64,000 bases of DNA, taken from the NCBI GenBank assembly GCA_904066235.2, contig CAJFCV020000004.1, forward strand, positions 10,602,001 through 10,666,000. The letters are read 5' to 3'. The DNA is from Bursaphelenchus xylophilus (lineage: Eukaryota > Nematoda > Chromadorea > Rhabditida > Aphelenchoididae). The translations under genes were made by a program, and so were the position numbers. Positions 45,089 through 56,682 of the stretch are shown here, piece by piece. Under the pieces are notes generated by a model, which worked only from the letters and a program-made list of their open reading frames with translations, was not told the DNA's origin and made no database searches. How positions within the stretch are numbered: the first letter of the stretch is position 1; the number at the start of each line of letters is the position of its first letter.

Positions 45089-48000
45089 TCACGATGACGT
45101 CGAATTTTTGAGTTGTGTGATGGCTTGGTAGAGCTGCGACGTCTCCTTGACTGACGAGAACAACGTTGCAAAGTTGAATATTTCGGCGATTCGGGGCTGA
45201 AATGCATTAATTCGTCAAAAATAACGTTCAAATCTTTTAAAAAAGGCTCCTATCCATCAATTTCCCCTTATTTTAGACATCAAGTCCAACCCGGAGTTGG
45301 ACGATTGGGGAAACCGAAAAGTACTATTTTTCTTCGATTCAAGTGTCGAATTAGGATAATCGAGGGTGCGGATTTCGAAAATGACATTAATTTTTTTTGA
45401 TCTTTACTTTTTTCCTCAAGTAGTACCGTAAAGTAGTAATTTTTCGAATTTTGTTCATAAATACTCGATTTGTGGGGTTTCGATGTTGCGGATTTCGAAA
45501 ATCTTATTCATTTTCTCTGATTTGAAATCAGCACCATCGAAACCCTCCAAATCGAGTATAAAAAAATTCAAAAAGTTACTATTATACTTTACAGTACTAC
45601 TTGAGGAAAAAAGTAAAGATCAAAAAAATAAATGTCATTTTCGAAATCAGCATCCTCGATTATCCTAACTCGAACTTGCATCGAAGAAAAATAATACTTT
45701 TCGGTCTCCCCAATCGTCCCAGCTCGATTCCAATAAGTATATTTTTTGGATTTTTTTTAATTTTTCGGCTAAATATTTTCAAATCAAGTAGACGAAATGT
45801 TTTTCATTTCATCCAGAAGGCAGTACAATTACTTGCAACATCATTTCATCAACTGCAACACCGATTTTTTGGCTGAAAAGTTGATTTTTTCGCCTTTTTT
45901 TGACAACGAAGAAAAACTTTTCGGTTTCCCCAATCGTCCCAGTTCCCTTCTAACCCAATATAACCACTTTAAAAAATTCCAATTCCTACCTTAATATTGA
46001 AGTTGCCGAGTCTCAACAGTGCCAAGAAGAAGACACAGACCATGCGGACCATCCGATGTGCGGCCGACGGGTTGTTTTGCGAGGCTCTTTGGCACGTGTC
46101 GATACAATATGTGATGTAGGCGTTTAGGAAGTCTCCGGGGATGGCCAACTTCAGTTTCTCACATTGGCACATAAACCTGCTGACCGACACCATCGTCTGC
46201 ACCGATATTTCCATCGTAAGCACTACATTTATATGCCTGAAAAACGAAAAATGATAAAACCATCGAAAATTAGGCGTTCTATGGCGAAAAGGGCTAAACA
46301 TTGAAAGGCCTTGTAATTTTTCAGTTCAAAAATTATTTTATCAGCTGACAGGCATCTGGTTCTTCAAGCAAAGCTTCATTTTCGCCAGATGCATCACTTA
46401 TTAGACATACAAAATCAAAAAATCCTAAAAAATCCAAAAATCTTTCTAAAATCTACCAATTCATGCTTCAAAGGCAACTTTATTAGTCTATAAAACTCCC
46501 ATTTTTCCAATCAAACCTTGTTTCCATCCATTACCCAGCTTCTGACCCATTAAAATACCAAAATTTCAAATTATCCCAAATTTCCAAAATCTTCGTATAA
46601 AATGTCACCCTTATCCAAATCACCCACAAAAATGCACTCACTTTGTCAACAATGGTGACTGGCTCATGTGTTCCTGAAGCAAACATTCCGACGCCAATTC
46701 CGGATGCAATTCGATCATTTTTGCGAATTGTGGTACATCAAACTCGGTTAGTGTCCAGATGCTCGGGTCGTCTTCTAGGATCGACATGAGCCGTTGGAGT
46801 TCTCCCTTATGCAAGGCTTGACCCGATGTGATCTTGCGAAGCCATTGCAACGCCTGTGTTTTGTTGTCGGGCTCCTGATTTTGTCCATTTCCATTTATTG
46901 GCTGACCTATTGGGGTGATTTGAGCAAGTCCATTATTGCTGCCGATCGGCTGGATTCCATTGACTCTTTCGGCGGAGACTGGTTGCTGAGGAAGGTTCTG
47001 AGTTATTGAGCTGTCCGATCGTTGCAATTGCCCCACACTTTGTCCTAGTCCGGAGTCCGCACGGCTTCCAACGGGAGCACTAACTCCCGGCTTCTGATAC
47101 CCATTGAATCTGGGAGGGCTGTAGGTCGACTGGGAGACTCGGTTCGGCGGTACCAGTGTGTATAAGATCTTCTCCAGTTCCGCAAACAGTATTGGGTTGT
47201 TTAGGATTGAAAAAGACGAAATCACTCGAGGATCCGCATCCGCCGATCTTGGTGTCCCACTAAAACATCGGAATTGATGGAGTTGCTCCTCGACAAACGT
47301 CTTTATCGGGATCACATTGAATGTCTGGAAATTTGAACTTTATCCATAGTCAACAAGGATCTAAAAACAAACAAAAAATAGCAAAATCTCACCTGCTCAG
47401 TTACCGGGTTATCCGCTATGGCGATCGGACTTTGTTCGAAGAGCTCCGCTAAACCATTTGGGTTCTCGGTTAACATTCGCCCAACAAAATGACATTCTTG
47501 AGCGGTAATTTTGGGAAATTGCCCCAGCAAATGGATTAAACTCCGATCGTTCGAGTTTAGGCCGGTCGGTGAGACATAATTCCAGAATATCTTTAGAAGA
47601 ACAACTAGGTATGGATGAGAAAAAATCCCGGATTTCTCGGTTATTTGCGGCTTCCAGAGATCTTTTAACCTTAAAAAAGATAAAATAAGACTTTTTCACA
47701 CGATTTTCAGTCGGAAAAGACATCTCGTTTTCAAGTCTGACATCAGCTGTTTCATGGATAATATTACAAATTCCGATTTTCTCCTAAAACAACAAAAAAA
47801 ATAAATCAAAAAATCTCACCTATATATCAGGTAGCTTATTGTTAGCCGTTGCGTTACATTCGACACAAAACTATGTTCCTCGTATAGGGCTACCAAACAC
47901 ATGCATAACATAGTCGCATTTTTCTGCCGGAAATGCTGAAAATTATGAATAAATTAAATGCTCACGGCTTCTAAATAAATTATGAGTCGAAAGCACTAGT

Positions 48001-48525
48001 CTAAACGTGATTTAGCACCTGTTTTTTATCTAATTTTAGAGGCCCAATGCTGGAGAAAAGACCCCGACTAAACGTCCAGTATAAGATGAATTGTTCGAAA
48101 ACATCAATACAAAGTGGATTCAGTACGTGAAAAAACTATTCAAAGATTTGAGAAACCATAAATTCGAAAAATTGTGGAAAATTACACATTTTAAAAAATC
48201 TGCATCACATCTGAAGTCCTTCAAAAAAATGGGTTTGCCGAGTAAAATACGAAAGCCAAAATCTCCATTTTACACTCAACAGAACGAAAAGAGCTTAATC
48301 TATCAAATGATTGGTAAATCTTCATACTTCATCACATCAATCCCTCCGAAAAATCAAAAACCACATCTGCACCATTACCTGTAAGAACTGATCTCCAATT
48401 GCCGACAATCGCGCTTCTTTATAGTTGAATAAACTAAATCGGAATCAAAACAAAAAAAACCAGTGCACCTACCTCACAATCGAATCGAAATCCTTCTGAG
48501 AAATTGTGTTTTCCATCGAATTCAT
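45089..48525 (-). CDS. CNOT11: CCR4-NOT complex subunit 11 homologue
   Basis: Seven exons: 48525-48473, 48433-48379, 47935-47820, 47669-47393, 47324-46642, 46236-45990 and 45196-45089; 512 residues (human 510). Recognisable blocks: FDSIVSLFNYKEARLSAIGDQFLQHFRQ; TQRLTISYLIYRLKDLW; a low-complexity Ser/Gln/Asn linker; and the conserved C-terminal domain (LTEFDVPQFAKMIELHPELASECLL, then FLNAYITYCIDTCQRA and RMVRMVCVFFLALLR). CNOT11 binds CNOT10 and the N-terminal part of NOT1 in the mRNA deadenylase complex. Against the human protein about 13 residues are missing just before the last exon; a tiny exon may hide in the 793-bp intron 6. That intron carries a palindromic element. Intron 1 is 39 nt. 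GTF2H4 follows in the same direction. Confidence 0.9.
45290..45722. mobile_element. Palindromic element in CNOT11 intron 6
   Basis: Inverted arms of about 200 bp meet near 45505 ('acgattggggaaaccgaaaag' at the left, 'cttttcggtctccccaatcgt' at the right). A further copy of the end lies at 45915-45942. Inner words (tttcgaaaat, ttactttttt) resemble the centre of the 41270-42225 element. Confidence 0.7.
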
Positions 48526-49526
48526 TGACCAAATACTCAAAAATAGACCAAATAGATAATAATGCTATCAAAAACTGGGAATCACGCTGAAAACTGTGCT
48601 AGAACGCAACGGAATCAAGGTCGAACACCCGCCTAAATTGCTCCACTCACTTTTCGTAGGAAAAATTTTTATTTTTTTCGGAAAAAAAGAATATTTTCAA
48701 TCGATAGTGGCGTTGAGGTGGGCGAAGTGTCATAAATGAAGTTGAGGTAAGTTTGAGTGGGAAATTAGGGTAAAACTGATTGTAAATCGAATTTTAACCC
48801 ATTTCAGTGAGTGTCCGAAAATTTTGAGAAAAAAATTTTATTTACGTACATGTTTACCCGACTAAATTACATTAAAAATTTGACATTTCGAATTTCGAAA
48901 GGTTGAATTTTTCATTCGCTTTTTCTGCAACCAGTACAGACGCACCCAACATCCTGAAATTCCCTACACCACCTGGTGAACCCGATTAAGTCAGATGACA
49001 TACAAATGTCTTTGCGATTTGTTCCATGCAACTTCGTCGGTCTACATGAAAATTTGTATGCTAAAACGGTGTCTAACAAATTGAAAATTCTTTGGAAATC
49101 AGCGGTTTGCACTCTCTCCACACGACGTTTGCGACTTTCCAGGCTCCAAACACTAGCATTTTTGATAAAGAAGTTTGGCGAAAAATTTGATTTTTATGGC
49201 TTCACATTTTAAAAAAAAAGTTTTGTATTTCAGAAAATTTGTGGCTTCAGAAACGGTCATTATTACATTTAGTTAGAGGCTGTTTTCCAAGTAACTTTTT
49301 GGATTAGAGTAAAACAAAAAAGTATATTTACATTTTTCGGAACAATAAGAATCCGTTCAATTCTTGGCACCGAATTTTGTACAAAAAAGTGAGACAAATA
49401 CCAAATACCGCTCGTTTTTGCAAATCACGGCTCTCACATGACAATAAGACGAAAAGGACAATTTTTGGATCTTCGATTTATCTCGCTCCTTCTCTCTGGA
49501 TTCTGTAGGCAACAAGAACAAAACTC
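48526..49526. other. Upstream of CNOT11, nothing further recognised
   Basis: The likely CNOT11 promoter lies just right of 48525 but has no clear motif. No gene or known repeat family beyond it. Confidence 0.4.
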
Positions 49527-50034
49527 TCAGCCTGTCGGGAAAATAATGACCACAGTGTCGCAGCGAAAATCGCATTGCCTCCTAGAAAACGATTGTGTCG
49601 AAAATCTAATTTCTTTTCATTTCAGCGACGCGATTGGCGCAGTGACACGATGCTCATTATTTTCCCGACAGCTTTATAGTGTTTTCATAAAGGGTTTTTC
49701 GCCAACGCGCAGTGCATTTTGAACTTTTTCATACCCATGTCGCTAACGCACAGTGCATTTGCTTTTCTTTTTTTTGCACCGTGCAAGCTTCAAAAAAGTC
49801 GCCGGACTAAAATCGGCGACACGCACCGTGCGAAAACAAAAGTTTTGTTTGCACTGTGCAATTTCTTGCTTTTTGCTTGGCACAGCGACCCGATGCTCAT
49901 TTTTTTCCCGACAGACTGAAAGGCAAACCAAAAAATCTTGGCATCTTTGCACGGTGCGCCATCGTGCGAGAAACTTCGACGACCACGCACAGTGCGAAAT
50001 AAAATTCTTTTGAAATGGGCTGAGACGGCACATT
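49527..50034. mobile_element. Family B MITE, D' block and truncated B end
   Basis: B 49527-49676 (TCAGCCTGTCGGGAAAATAA / TTATTTTCCCGACAGC). D' follows immediately (ttatagtgttttcataaagg), with GCACAGTGC/GCACCGTGC words to 49865; then an isolated B right end at 49881-49919 and more D' to 50000. Confidence 0.75.
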
Positions 50035-50059
50035 CAACTTTTTATTCGCGTTTTTCTTA

Positions 50060-50530
50060 TCGTTTGTCGCGCGAAGATACGTGTTCAATAAGTACAGTGG
50101 GGGACTTGAGCCAGTGGCAAAAAACGTACCATTTTGCATCCAGGAAGTATCAAAAAATGTGGCAAAATACCTCCTTCTCCAAGTGAAAAAATTCAGATTT
50201 CAAAAGCTCTTTTTGTGAGGAGAAAGGACGCGCCCTTCAAAACGAAATTTTTTCACTTGGAGAGGGAAGCATTTTGCCACATTTTTGATACTTCCCGGAT
50301 GCAAAATGGTATGTTTTTTTTTGCAATTGAATGAGGTCCCCTACTGTACATAACAGCACCGGGAATTCCAAGGTGTTCTTTCTCTTTATCAAGGGCAATT
50401 TGTAGAGGATTGTGCTTTGTTATCACATTATGCCATGCGACTTTTCCTCAGTTTCTTTTCGGGGTGGGGAAGCTGCTTCATACTATTGAGGGAGCAATTT
50501 TGAAGGGAGTTCCTTAAGATTATCGCCGGT
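50060..50530 (-). pseudogene. Broken ankyrin-like exon copy interrupted by C element
   Basis: Matches the exon at 59051-59290 on both sides of a C element (50095-50346). The frame has stops (..RKSRMA*, then a second stop) where the other copy is open. It is therefore a dead duplicate. Confidence 0.55.
50095..50346. mobile_element. Family C MITE with proven TA duplication
   Basis: Flanked by TA (50093-50094, 50347-50348). The related copy near 59085 shows the uninterrupted site (..ttcaataag-cacataa..), so the element borders are exact. Confidence 0.9.
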
Positions 50531-50577
50531 TTTGTTGGGGGTGTATATCCTTTATGATCACAGTGCTTTTTACAATT

Positions 50578-50743
50578 TCAGTCTGTCGGGAAAATAATGG
50601 CGGGCTGCCGCAGCAAAATGTTTCGCCTCGTCGAAGAAGAGGTCCAGTCGCGCACCAAATCCCCAGCCGCGGCTAGTCGTCGCAACGAGGCGATGGCCGA
50701 TTCCAAGGCGCGGCAAGTCCAAATTATTTTCCTGACAGGCTGA
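50578..50743. mobile_element. Family B' MITE
   Basis: TCAGTCTGTCGGGAAAATAA to ATTATTTTCCTGACAGGCTGA; B' core. It directly abuts the palindromic satellite. Confidence 0.8.
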
Positions 50744-50756
50744 AAGGCCAGAGAAC

Positions 50757-51513
50757 TTGGCGTCGCGACACTTGCGGGCAACCACTTTGCGGGCAACCAG
50801 TTTGCGGGCAACCACTTTGCGGGCAAAATTTGGGGGGTCACATTTGCGGGCAGCTGAAACATTTGCGGGCAGCTGAGACATTTGCGGGCAGCCTGGGACA
50901 TTTGCGGGCAACCGACACTTGCGGGCAGCCGACATTTGCGGGCAACCGGCACCTGAGGGTAACAAGGTGGAGGTGGAAATATTACTTCGATATTTTGGAA
51001 ATTTGCCGACATTTGCGGGCAGCCGACACTTGCGGGCAGCCGACATTTGCGGGCAACAGGAAAAAACAATCACACAGGCTGTATTGGAACTTTTGGAACT
51101 GTTGCCCGCAAATGTCGGCTTCTCGCAAGTATTGCCTGCCCGCAAATGTCGGAAAACTTCCAAAATATCGAAGTAATTTTTCCACCTCCACCTTGTTATC
51201 CTCAAGCGCCGGCTGCCCGCAAATGTCGGCTGCCCGCAAATGTCGGCAAATTTCCAAATTATCAAGTAATTTTTCCACCTCCACCCTGTTACCCTCACAA
51301 TCAGGTCTCGGTTGCCCGCAAATGACGGCTGCCCGCAAATCTTCCAGGCTGCCCGCAACTGTCGACCCTGCCCGCAAATGTCCCAGGCTGCCCGCAAATG
51401 CCGGTGCTGGCCGCAAATGTCGGCTGCCCGCAAAGTGGCTGCCCGCAAAAAATTTGCCCGCAAACTGGTTGCCCGCAAAGTGGTTGCCCGCAAGTGTGCG
51501 CCCGCCGCTGATA
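50757..51513. repeat. Palindromic satellite of TTGCGGGCA units
   Basis: More than 25 copies of TTGCGGGCA(A/G)CC run forward on the left half and inverted on the right (TGCCCGCAA), turning over near 51080. Each half also contains a 50-bp spacer (aacaaggtggaggtgga, atattacttcgatattttgg), inverted in the right half. The frame is open for hundreds of codons on both strands (..RHLRAADICGQP.. / ..ARKCRLPANVGCPQ..) purely because the unit lacks stops. Confidence 0.8.
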
Positions 51514-52118
51514 GTACAGAGCGCTTCTTCATTTCCAGAATATGGCCCTCCAAAATTACACTTTTTATTGTTTTAATCTCGGAATACACATTTTGCTTCC
51601 GGCTAGTGTCATTTCGCATGTGTTCCATAAATCTCGGCAATTTTAGGGCCCGGAGGGAGCTTTCTCTATTCATACTATATATCCAATTTATGACGCACTT
51701 ATGACTCTCTAGTTATCCGTTTTCTATCTCAATTATTCTCGCCCTGGGTAAATTTTCGACGACACGATTACGCAGACCGTAGATCCGTCTGGTCTATTCA
51801 TCCCCATCCGATGTCGCAAACATCGGATTTCTTCCAGTTGGGCCCTAAGATTACCGCAAACAATGCCCGGATATTTGTGCCCCTGGAGCCGGCGAGGATT
51901 ACTCGAAGAGAAATGAGGGATTGACCTTTCGGAGGTTATTAGTTTATTTAATTACAGAGTTGAGCAGATGCTGATGGTGAGCGAAGCACCGGTGGGGAAA
52001 GAGGGTTCAAGTTTTGATAAATCTCTTCGGTTGTAAGTGGCTTTACTGGGAAATATCGGCAGTGATTTTGACAAATCATGGCAAATTTACCGATTTACAA
52101 CCCTCAATAGTCTTTGAC
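51514..52118. other. Unique stretch, nothing recognised
   Basis: No gene-like frame and no known repeat family. Confidence 0.4.
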
Positions 52119-52121
52119 TAA

Positions 52122-52620
52122 CAGTGGAAGTAACCCAACTGCTAATGTAAGCCAGATTTTCTTTATATTTTGCACATATGTCGGGCCACATATCAATTCT
52201 TAAAAGTGTTTGCTCGCGCTTTGCATGCGCCACCGAGATATTGAACAATCTTTGCCGCCGAGAGAGTACGCTAAACATGGAGAGCGGTCAGAGAGAAAAA
52301 CACTTTTTGGCCATTAATTTGCTAGTTTCGTGCGGAAAAAATTATTTTTTTGTAGAGACATTACTCTCTATGGCAGAAATAGGCATGAAGCTTTTCGTGC
52401 CGAAATTCGGAAAAAAGTCTTGAATTTTCACCGTCTTTCGATTTAAAAATCACGGCGGTTTCTGCAAAGAGTGGGCTAGTATTCGCACATAGATTTTACA
52501 AAAAGGATTCTAAATTTGTGTCATCAAAATCTGAGCGTCACACTTGGGGTAATTACCCTTTGAGATATATCCGAGACTCCTAGCTCGCGCTTTGCAGAAA
52601 CGATCGAGATTTTTAGATTG
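52122..52620. mobile_element. Family A MITE, diverged, plus adjoining A fragment
   Basis: CAGTGGAAGTAACCC at the left after TAA, 'gcgtcacacttggggtaatta' at the right before TGA (about 52560). A short inner A piece follows to 52620. Confidence 0.65.
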
Positions 52621-52916
52621 AGGGTCCCCAAAAAACCGCTTTTAAATAATAAATTTCAGCAGTTTTTCAAGCAAGCTGTTATTCATGCACTACTTTAAAA
52701 TATGTGACGAAACCTAAACTGTTGCGCTCAAATTTTAATATTAATAAAAATTGGCACAAATTAAGATTTCATATTTCTTTAAATTTTAGCGTTATTTTTG
52801 CTGGAAGTCACGCGTTCTAATACAATACCGACATTTCCCTACTTCCGCATGAAGTAGGAAAATGTGCACGGCAATCCAGGGAGTCCACAGCCTCCTTTTG
52901 GCACTTCACCCACCTG

Positions 52917-53173
52917 CAGTGGGGGACCTGATCCAGTGGCAAGAAACGTACTATTTTGCATCCAGGAAGTATCAAAAATGTGGCAAAATACCTCCCTCTC
53001 CGAGTGAAAAAACTCCGATTTCAAAAGCGCGCCCGTCCTTATTGTGAGGAAAAAGGGCGCGCCCTTCAAAACGAAGTTTTTTTCACTTGGAGAGGGAAGC
53101 AGTTTGCCACAATTTTGATGCTTCCCGGATGCCAAATGGTACGTTTTTCGTCACTGGATCAAGTCCGTCACTG
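52917..53173. mobile_element. Family C MITE
   Basis: CAGTGGGGGACCTGATCCAG to CTGGATCAAGTCCGTCACTG + TA, a hairpin along its full length. Confidence 0.85.
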
Positions 53174-53216
53174 TAGTATTGGTTGGATTGAAACGGAATT
53201 ACAAAAATGAATTTAC

Positions 53217-53467
53217 ACGGGCTGGCCCGGGCCAGGCTGGAGCAGTTCTAGGCCCGGGTCCCGGGATGAGCAGAGGCAAAATTGAAACGTACAAGGCCGA
53301 CATCTTCCGCGATTTTCGGCCCATTTCAAAAGCTTTTTGTGAGGGAAAAGGCTCGCACTTCAAAACGAAGTTTTTTCACTTGGAGAGGGAAGCATTTTGC
53401 CACATTTTTGATACCTCCCGGAAGCAAAATGGTACGTTTTTTACCATTGGATCCGGTCCCCCACTGT
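53217..53467. repeat. GGCCCGGG block and right half of a C element
   Basis: 53217-53275 resembles the GC-rich hAT element (gggctggcccgggccaggc). 53330-53467 is the right arm of C, ending CCGGTCCCCCACTG + TA. Confidence 0.6.
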
Positions 53468-54727
53468 ATGTGTGGCGGCTCTCCGCAATTCTCCTTTTTT
53501 GTCATCAGCCAAGACCGTTTAATTTCTTGGCCTCGCCTGCAAATCACCAGCTAAAATTTTCGCCAATTAAAAAATAACCAAGATGCCATGCGACAAAATG
53601 CGATCATAATAGCCCTTTACAATGTACTAACACTATTAATGCACTAACATTAAGGCATTAATTTACGTTAATTTTTCAATTATTTACAAAGTCATTTCTC
53701 ATGCAGACCACAATATTTTTTTATGTATGCAAGTTCAAAATTTCCGAATATAAAAAGTTTCCACATCCGACAGTGCGTTTACTCTGTATATCAGCTGTTT
53801 TACCGCCCTCCAACAATTTGTATCGTTTTTCATGAGATCAAAAGTATCACCCAGAAACGTGTGTTATTCCGGTAGGTGAGACCACACCTACTTTTTTGGA
53901 GGTTATCTGGAATTCGGTGCGTAATTTATAGGTCGGGTCAAATTTTTGGGTTCAATAAATTTGAATTGTCAACAATACATCTAATCCGAACATTTCATAT
54001 TCACTTTACCGGAAACACCTGCCTAGGCCGCAAAACATTTTTAATTAGCGTTTTGCCGGCTTTTCGACAACACAAAATCGACCGATACGGGGCATAGGGC
54101 ATGCCAAAGCAACGGTTGTAGGAATTCCGACGAAGCCTTTAGAAGCCGTTGGATGGTCGGCGGACGCTCGGCGAAGACTTGGCGGAGGCTTATTGCTAGC
54201 GATGACTTTCACTTTTCCTAGATTTGAAACGCTTATTGTTAGCGATGAGTTCACTTTTCCTAATTTTAACGATTACTAAAGTTAGTCTTCAGTGGTTAAT
54301 AAGCTATCCTAGGACCTGATAGCATTTTTATTTCAGCTAGCCAAGCCTTCTCCTAGCCTTCCTTATGCATACAACGACGAACAATCCATAGTATCGTTGA
54401 CGCGAACTGTCGCTGACTCGAAAAGTCGTAGCGCCGCAAAACTGGGAACCGGCATAAATTGCTCAAAATTTATGCATCTTTTTGCCTGCACTTTACTATA
54501 AAACTCGTATATGTTTGGGAACAAAACAACCTAAATTTGGCCCAGTATCTGAGTGTCGCACTTCGAATTTCCGTTCCACTGTGGGCTCAGTCTACAGTTC
54601 AAAATTGTACATACTTAAAAGTGCCCACGTTACTTGAAAATTTACTGAAATTTATTATTTAAAGTGTACAGTGACCAACTAGACCTTTTCCGAATCTTTG
54701 TCGACATTTTAATTTGTTCGCAGTTTA
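53468..54727. other. Intergenic, nothing recognised
   Basis: No gene model could be supported and no family repeat found. A direct repeat (attgctagcgatgactttcac / attgttagcgatgagttcac) lies at 54190-54255. Confidence 0.4.
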
Positions 54728-55130
54728 TCAGTCTGTCGGGAAAATAATGAGCACTCTCTCGTCTTTGTTGTACCGGAGTTTGTTGTCCCGAGCTTAACTA
54801 TATTCAAATACCATTTGTTTTGAAATTTTCCCATCTATTAACTCAAAATTATATATGTACTAGTCCGTCCGCGAGTGATTTCTGCGGCATGAACTGTGCG
54901 TAAAGAAGAGTTCACCGAGCCGAAGATTGCACCGTGCAATCAGCTTTTTTGGACTGTCGCTCGCACCCTGACTTTTGCTGCCCCGTGAAAACGCCAAAGA
55001 TCAATCCAGCTTAACGGATGGTCTACTAGTATGTAATTTTGAGTTAATAGATGGTTGAAAAACTAAAAAAATGTTATTTTAATATAGCGGGGGTCTGAAT
55101 AACAAACTCCTATACAACAAAGACTGTAGC
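54728..55130. mobile_element. Three-level nest: D in E in B
   Basis: A B left end (54728-54762) breaks at an E palindrome (54763-55123, TTTGTTGTACCGGAGTTTG ... AACTCCTATACAACAAAG). The E palindrome is itself split by a D element (54860-55029, CTAGTCCGTCC ... TACTAG) between TA duplicates. Confidence 0.75.
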
Positions 55131-55135
55131 GAAAA

Positions 55136-55640
55136 ATTCTCTTGTTGACGTGTCAGCACGGTGCACGTCAAACTGAGGAGTCCGGTGACCGGAATAGACC
55201 CTTTGCTATCCGTTTTTTACACTTCGTCTTGATTTCGCAGAGAAGACAGAGAAAAGTCGCGCAAAAACGTACTCTCTCGCCCGAAAAAATCCCCATTTCT
55301 TCCCCGACAAAACGTTTTTTCGCGTCTTTTTTTGGCAAATTGTCAATCCATTCACCGGACTGTTTTAGCTTATCTCAGTTTGACGTGCAGTGCGCCGTCG
55401 CGCAAACAATTTGTCGCGCGGCGACGAGCAAAATTTGCAGTGAAAAAATTTTGCAGCTTTTGGCGAAGCGCACCTCCAAGCCGTAAAAATTCGATTCAAA
55501 TGAAGTTGTTGTGGCCCTTCAACAAAAGATTAATTGGCCCTTGCGATGTCAACTGCAAAATTTTTTCAACCTTTGAGACTTGGCCAAAAGCCTCTTTTTC
55601 AGCCATGATACGGTAGTTTTTAAGCGGAGGGAAACAGTTG
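55136..55640. repeat. Inverted repeat plus end of TTAA-type element
   Basis: Arms 55153-55190 and 55352-55400 (gcacgtcaaactgag and mirror). At 55450-55520 'gcgcacctccaagccgtaaaa' and neighbours equal the terminal part of the fold-back element at 38815-40140, so a truncated relative lies here. Confidence 0.55.
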
Positions 55641-56506
55641 ACCAAACGGGCCAGGGAGACACTTGACACGAATTATTTTTTTGATTTTTTGTAGAAGAAA
55701 ATAAATTGGCGTGCCAAAAGTCGTTCAGAGATCTCATGATCATTGTCACACGACTCCAAGACTGTGTATAATTAGTGACGATGGTGCCAAAAAACTCTAA
55801 TTAAAAGACCAGAAAATGTTTGTGGCTTAAAAATAGCCGTGCTGTGGAGAAGATTGCAGACAATGGGAATTAGCGGAGAGAGTTTGAACTGCGGGTTTTT
55901 GGAGACAATGGGATTTAATAATGACTAATGAAGCGGATAAGAATTGCCCTCTTACGATATTTATTTGGTCTGCATCGCGAACTCGAAGCGGATTTGATGA
56001 CATTACGTAATATATACATGAAATTTTATGGTGTTTCATGAATCCTCAAGGGAGTTGGAGGATTTTCTTTAAATTTTTCATTGTGAATGGGCATTCATGG
56101 AAAGATGTACAGGTGAAAAATGTTCACCATGTGTTTTGAATTTTTGTAACAACTATTCCATCGTCAAAATACTGAGAATTTTGTAGTGCCTGCTGTAATA
56201 TGTAGGTTGAAAGTGACCTAAAAATAATCGTACAAAAGTTTGGTTTCTTGAGGGTCTTTGGGGTTACATACATACATTGTTGTACATGTGTAATTGTTTT
56301 GCACTCAATGTGGTTTTCTTGGAAATTAATGACTCCATTAAAGTTCAATTGCAACGCGTAGTGGGCGTGGGATAAAAATATTACGTTTTTTTATCTGAAA
56401 ATACAAAAAAAATCACAACTTTTACAGTGAAACCACTAAACACGAACATAATTGCGACAAAATCTGCTCATAACCAACACTTTTGAGGTTCAAATAGTCA
56501 AACTTT
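55641..56506. other. Intergenic, nothing recognised
   Basis: Only a short direct repeat (tggagacaatgggatt / gcagacaatgggaatt, 55855-55915) stands out. Confidence 0.4.
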
Positions 56507-56660
56507 CAGTCTGTCGGGAAAATAATGAACACTTTGTCGTTGCGCCAATTACGTCGCTGAAGTGAAAAGCAAATTGATTTTTTCGCTACACAATTTACTT
56601 TCTCGGCGATGATTTGATTTTCGATGCGACAGAAAGGGCATTATTTTCCCGACAGACTGA
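56507..56660. mobile_element. Family B MITE
   Basis: TCAGTCTGTCGGGAAAATAA to TTATTTTCCCGACAGACTGA + TA. Confidence 0.85.
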
Positions 56661-56682
56661 TAAACCTGCACTCAGCAAAGCC

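Noticed and set aside
47409..47723. Alternative 104-codon frame opposite in phase to CNOT11 exon 4
   Set aside because: The other frame continues the CNOT11 alignment and has correct splice phases on both sides.
50757..51513. CRISPR-like array
   Set aside because: Units are adjoining, have no unique spacers and invert in the middle; the genome is eukaryotic.
50570..51673. 367-codon open frame on the - strand (and a 248-codon one on the + strand)
   Set aside because: Both are translations of the stop-free TTGCGGGCA satellite; the peptide repeats with the DNA unit and mirrors itself.
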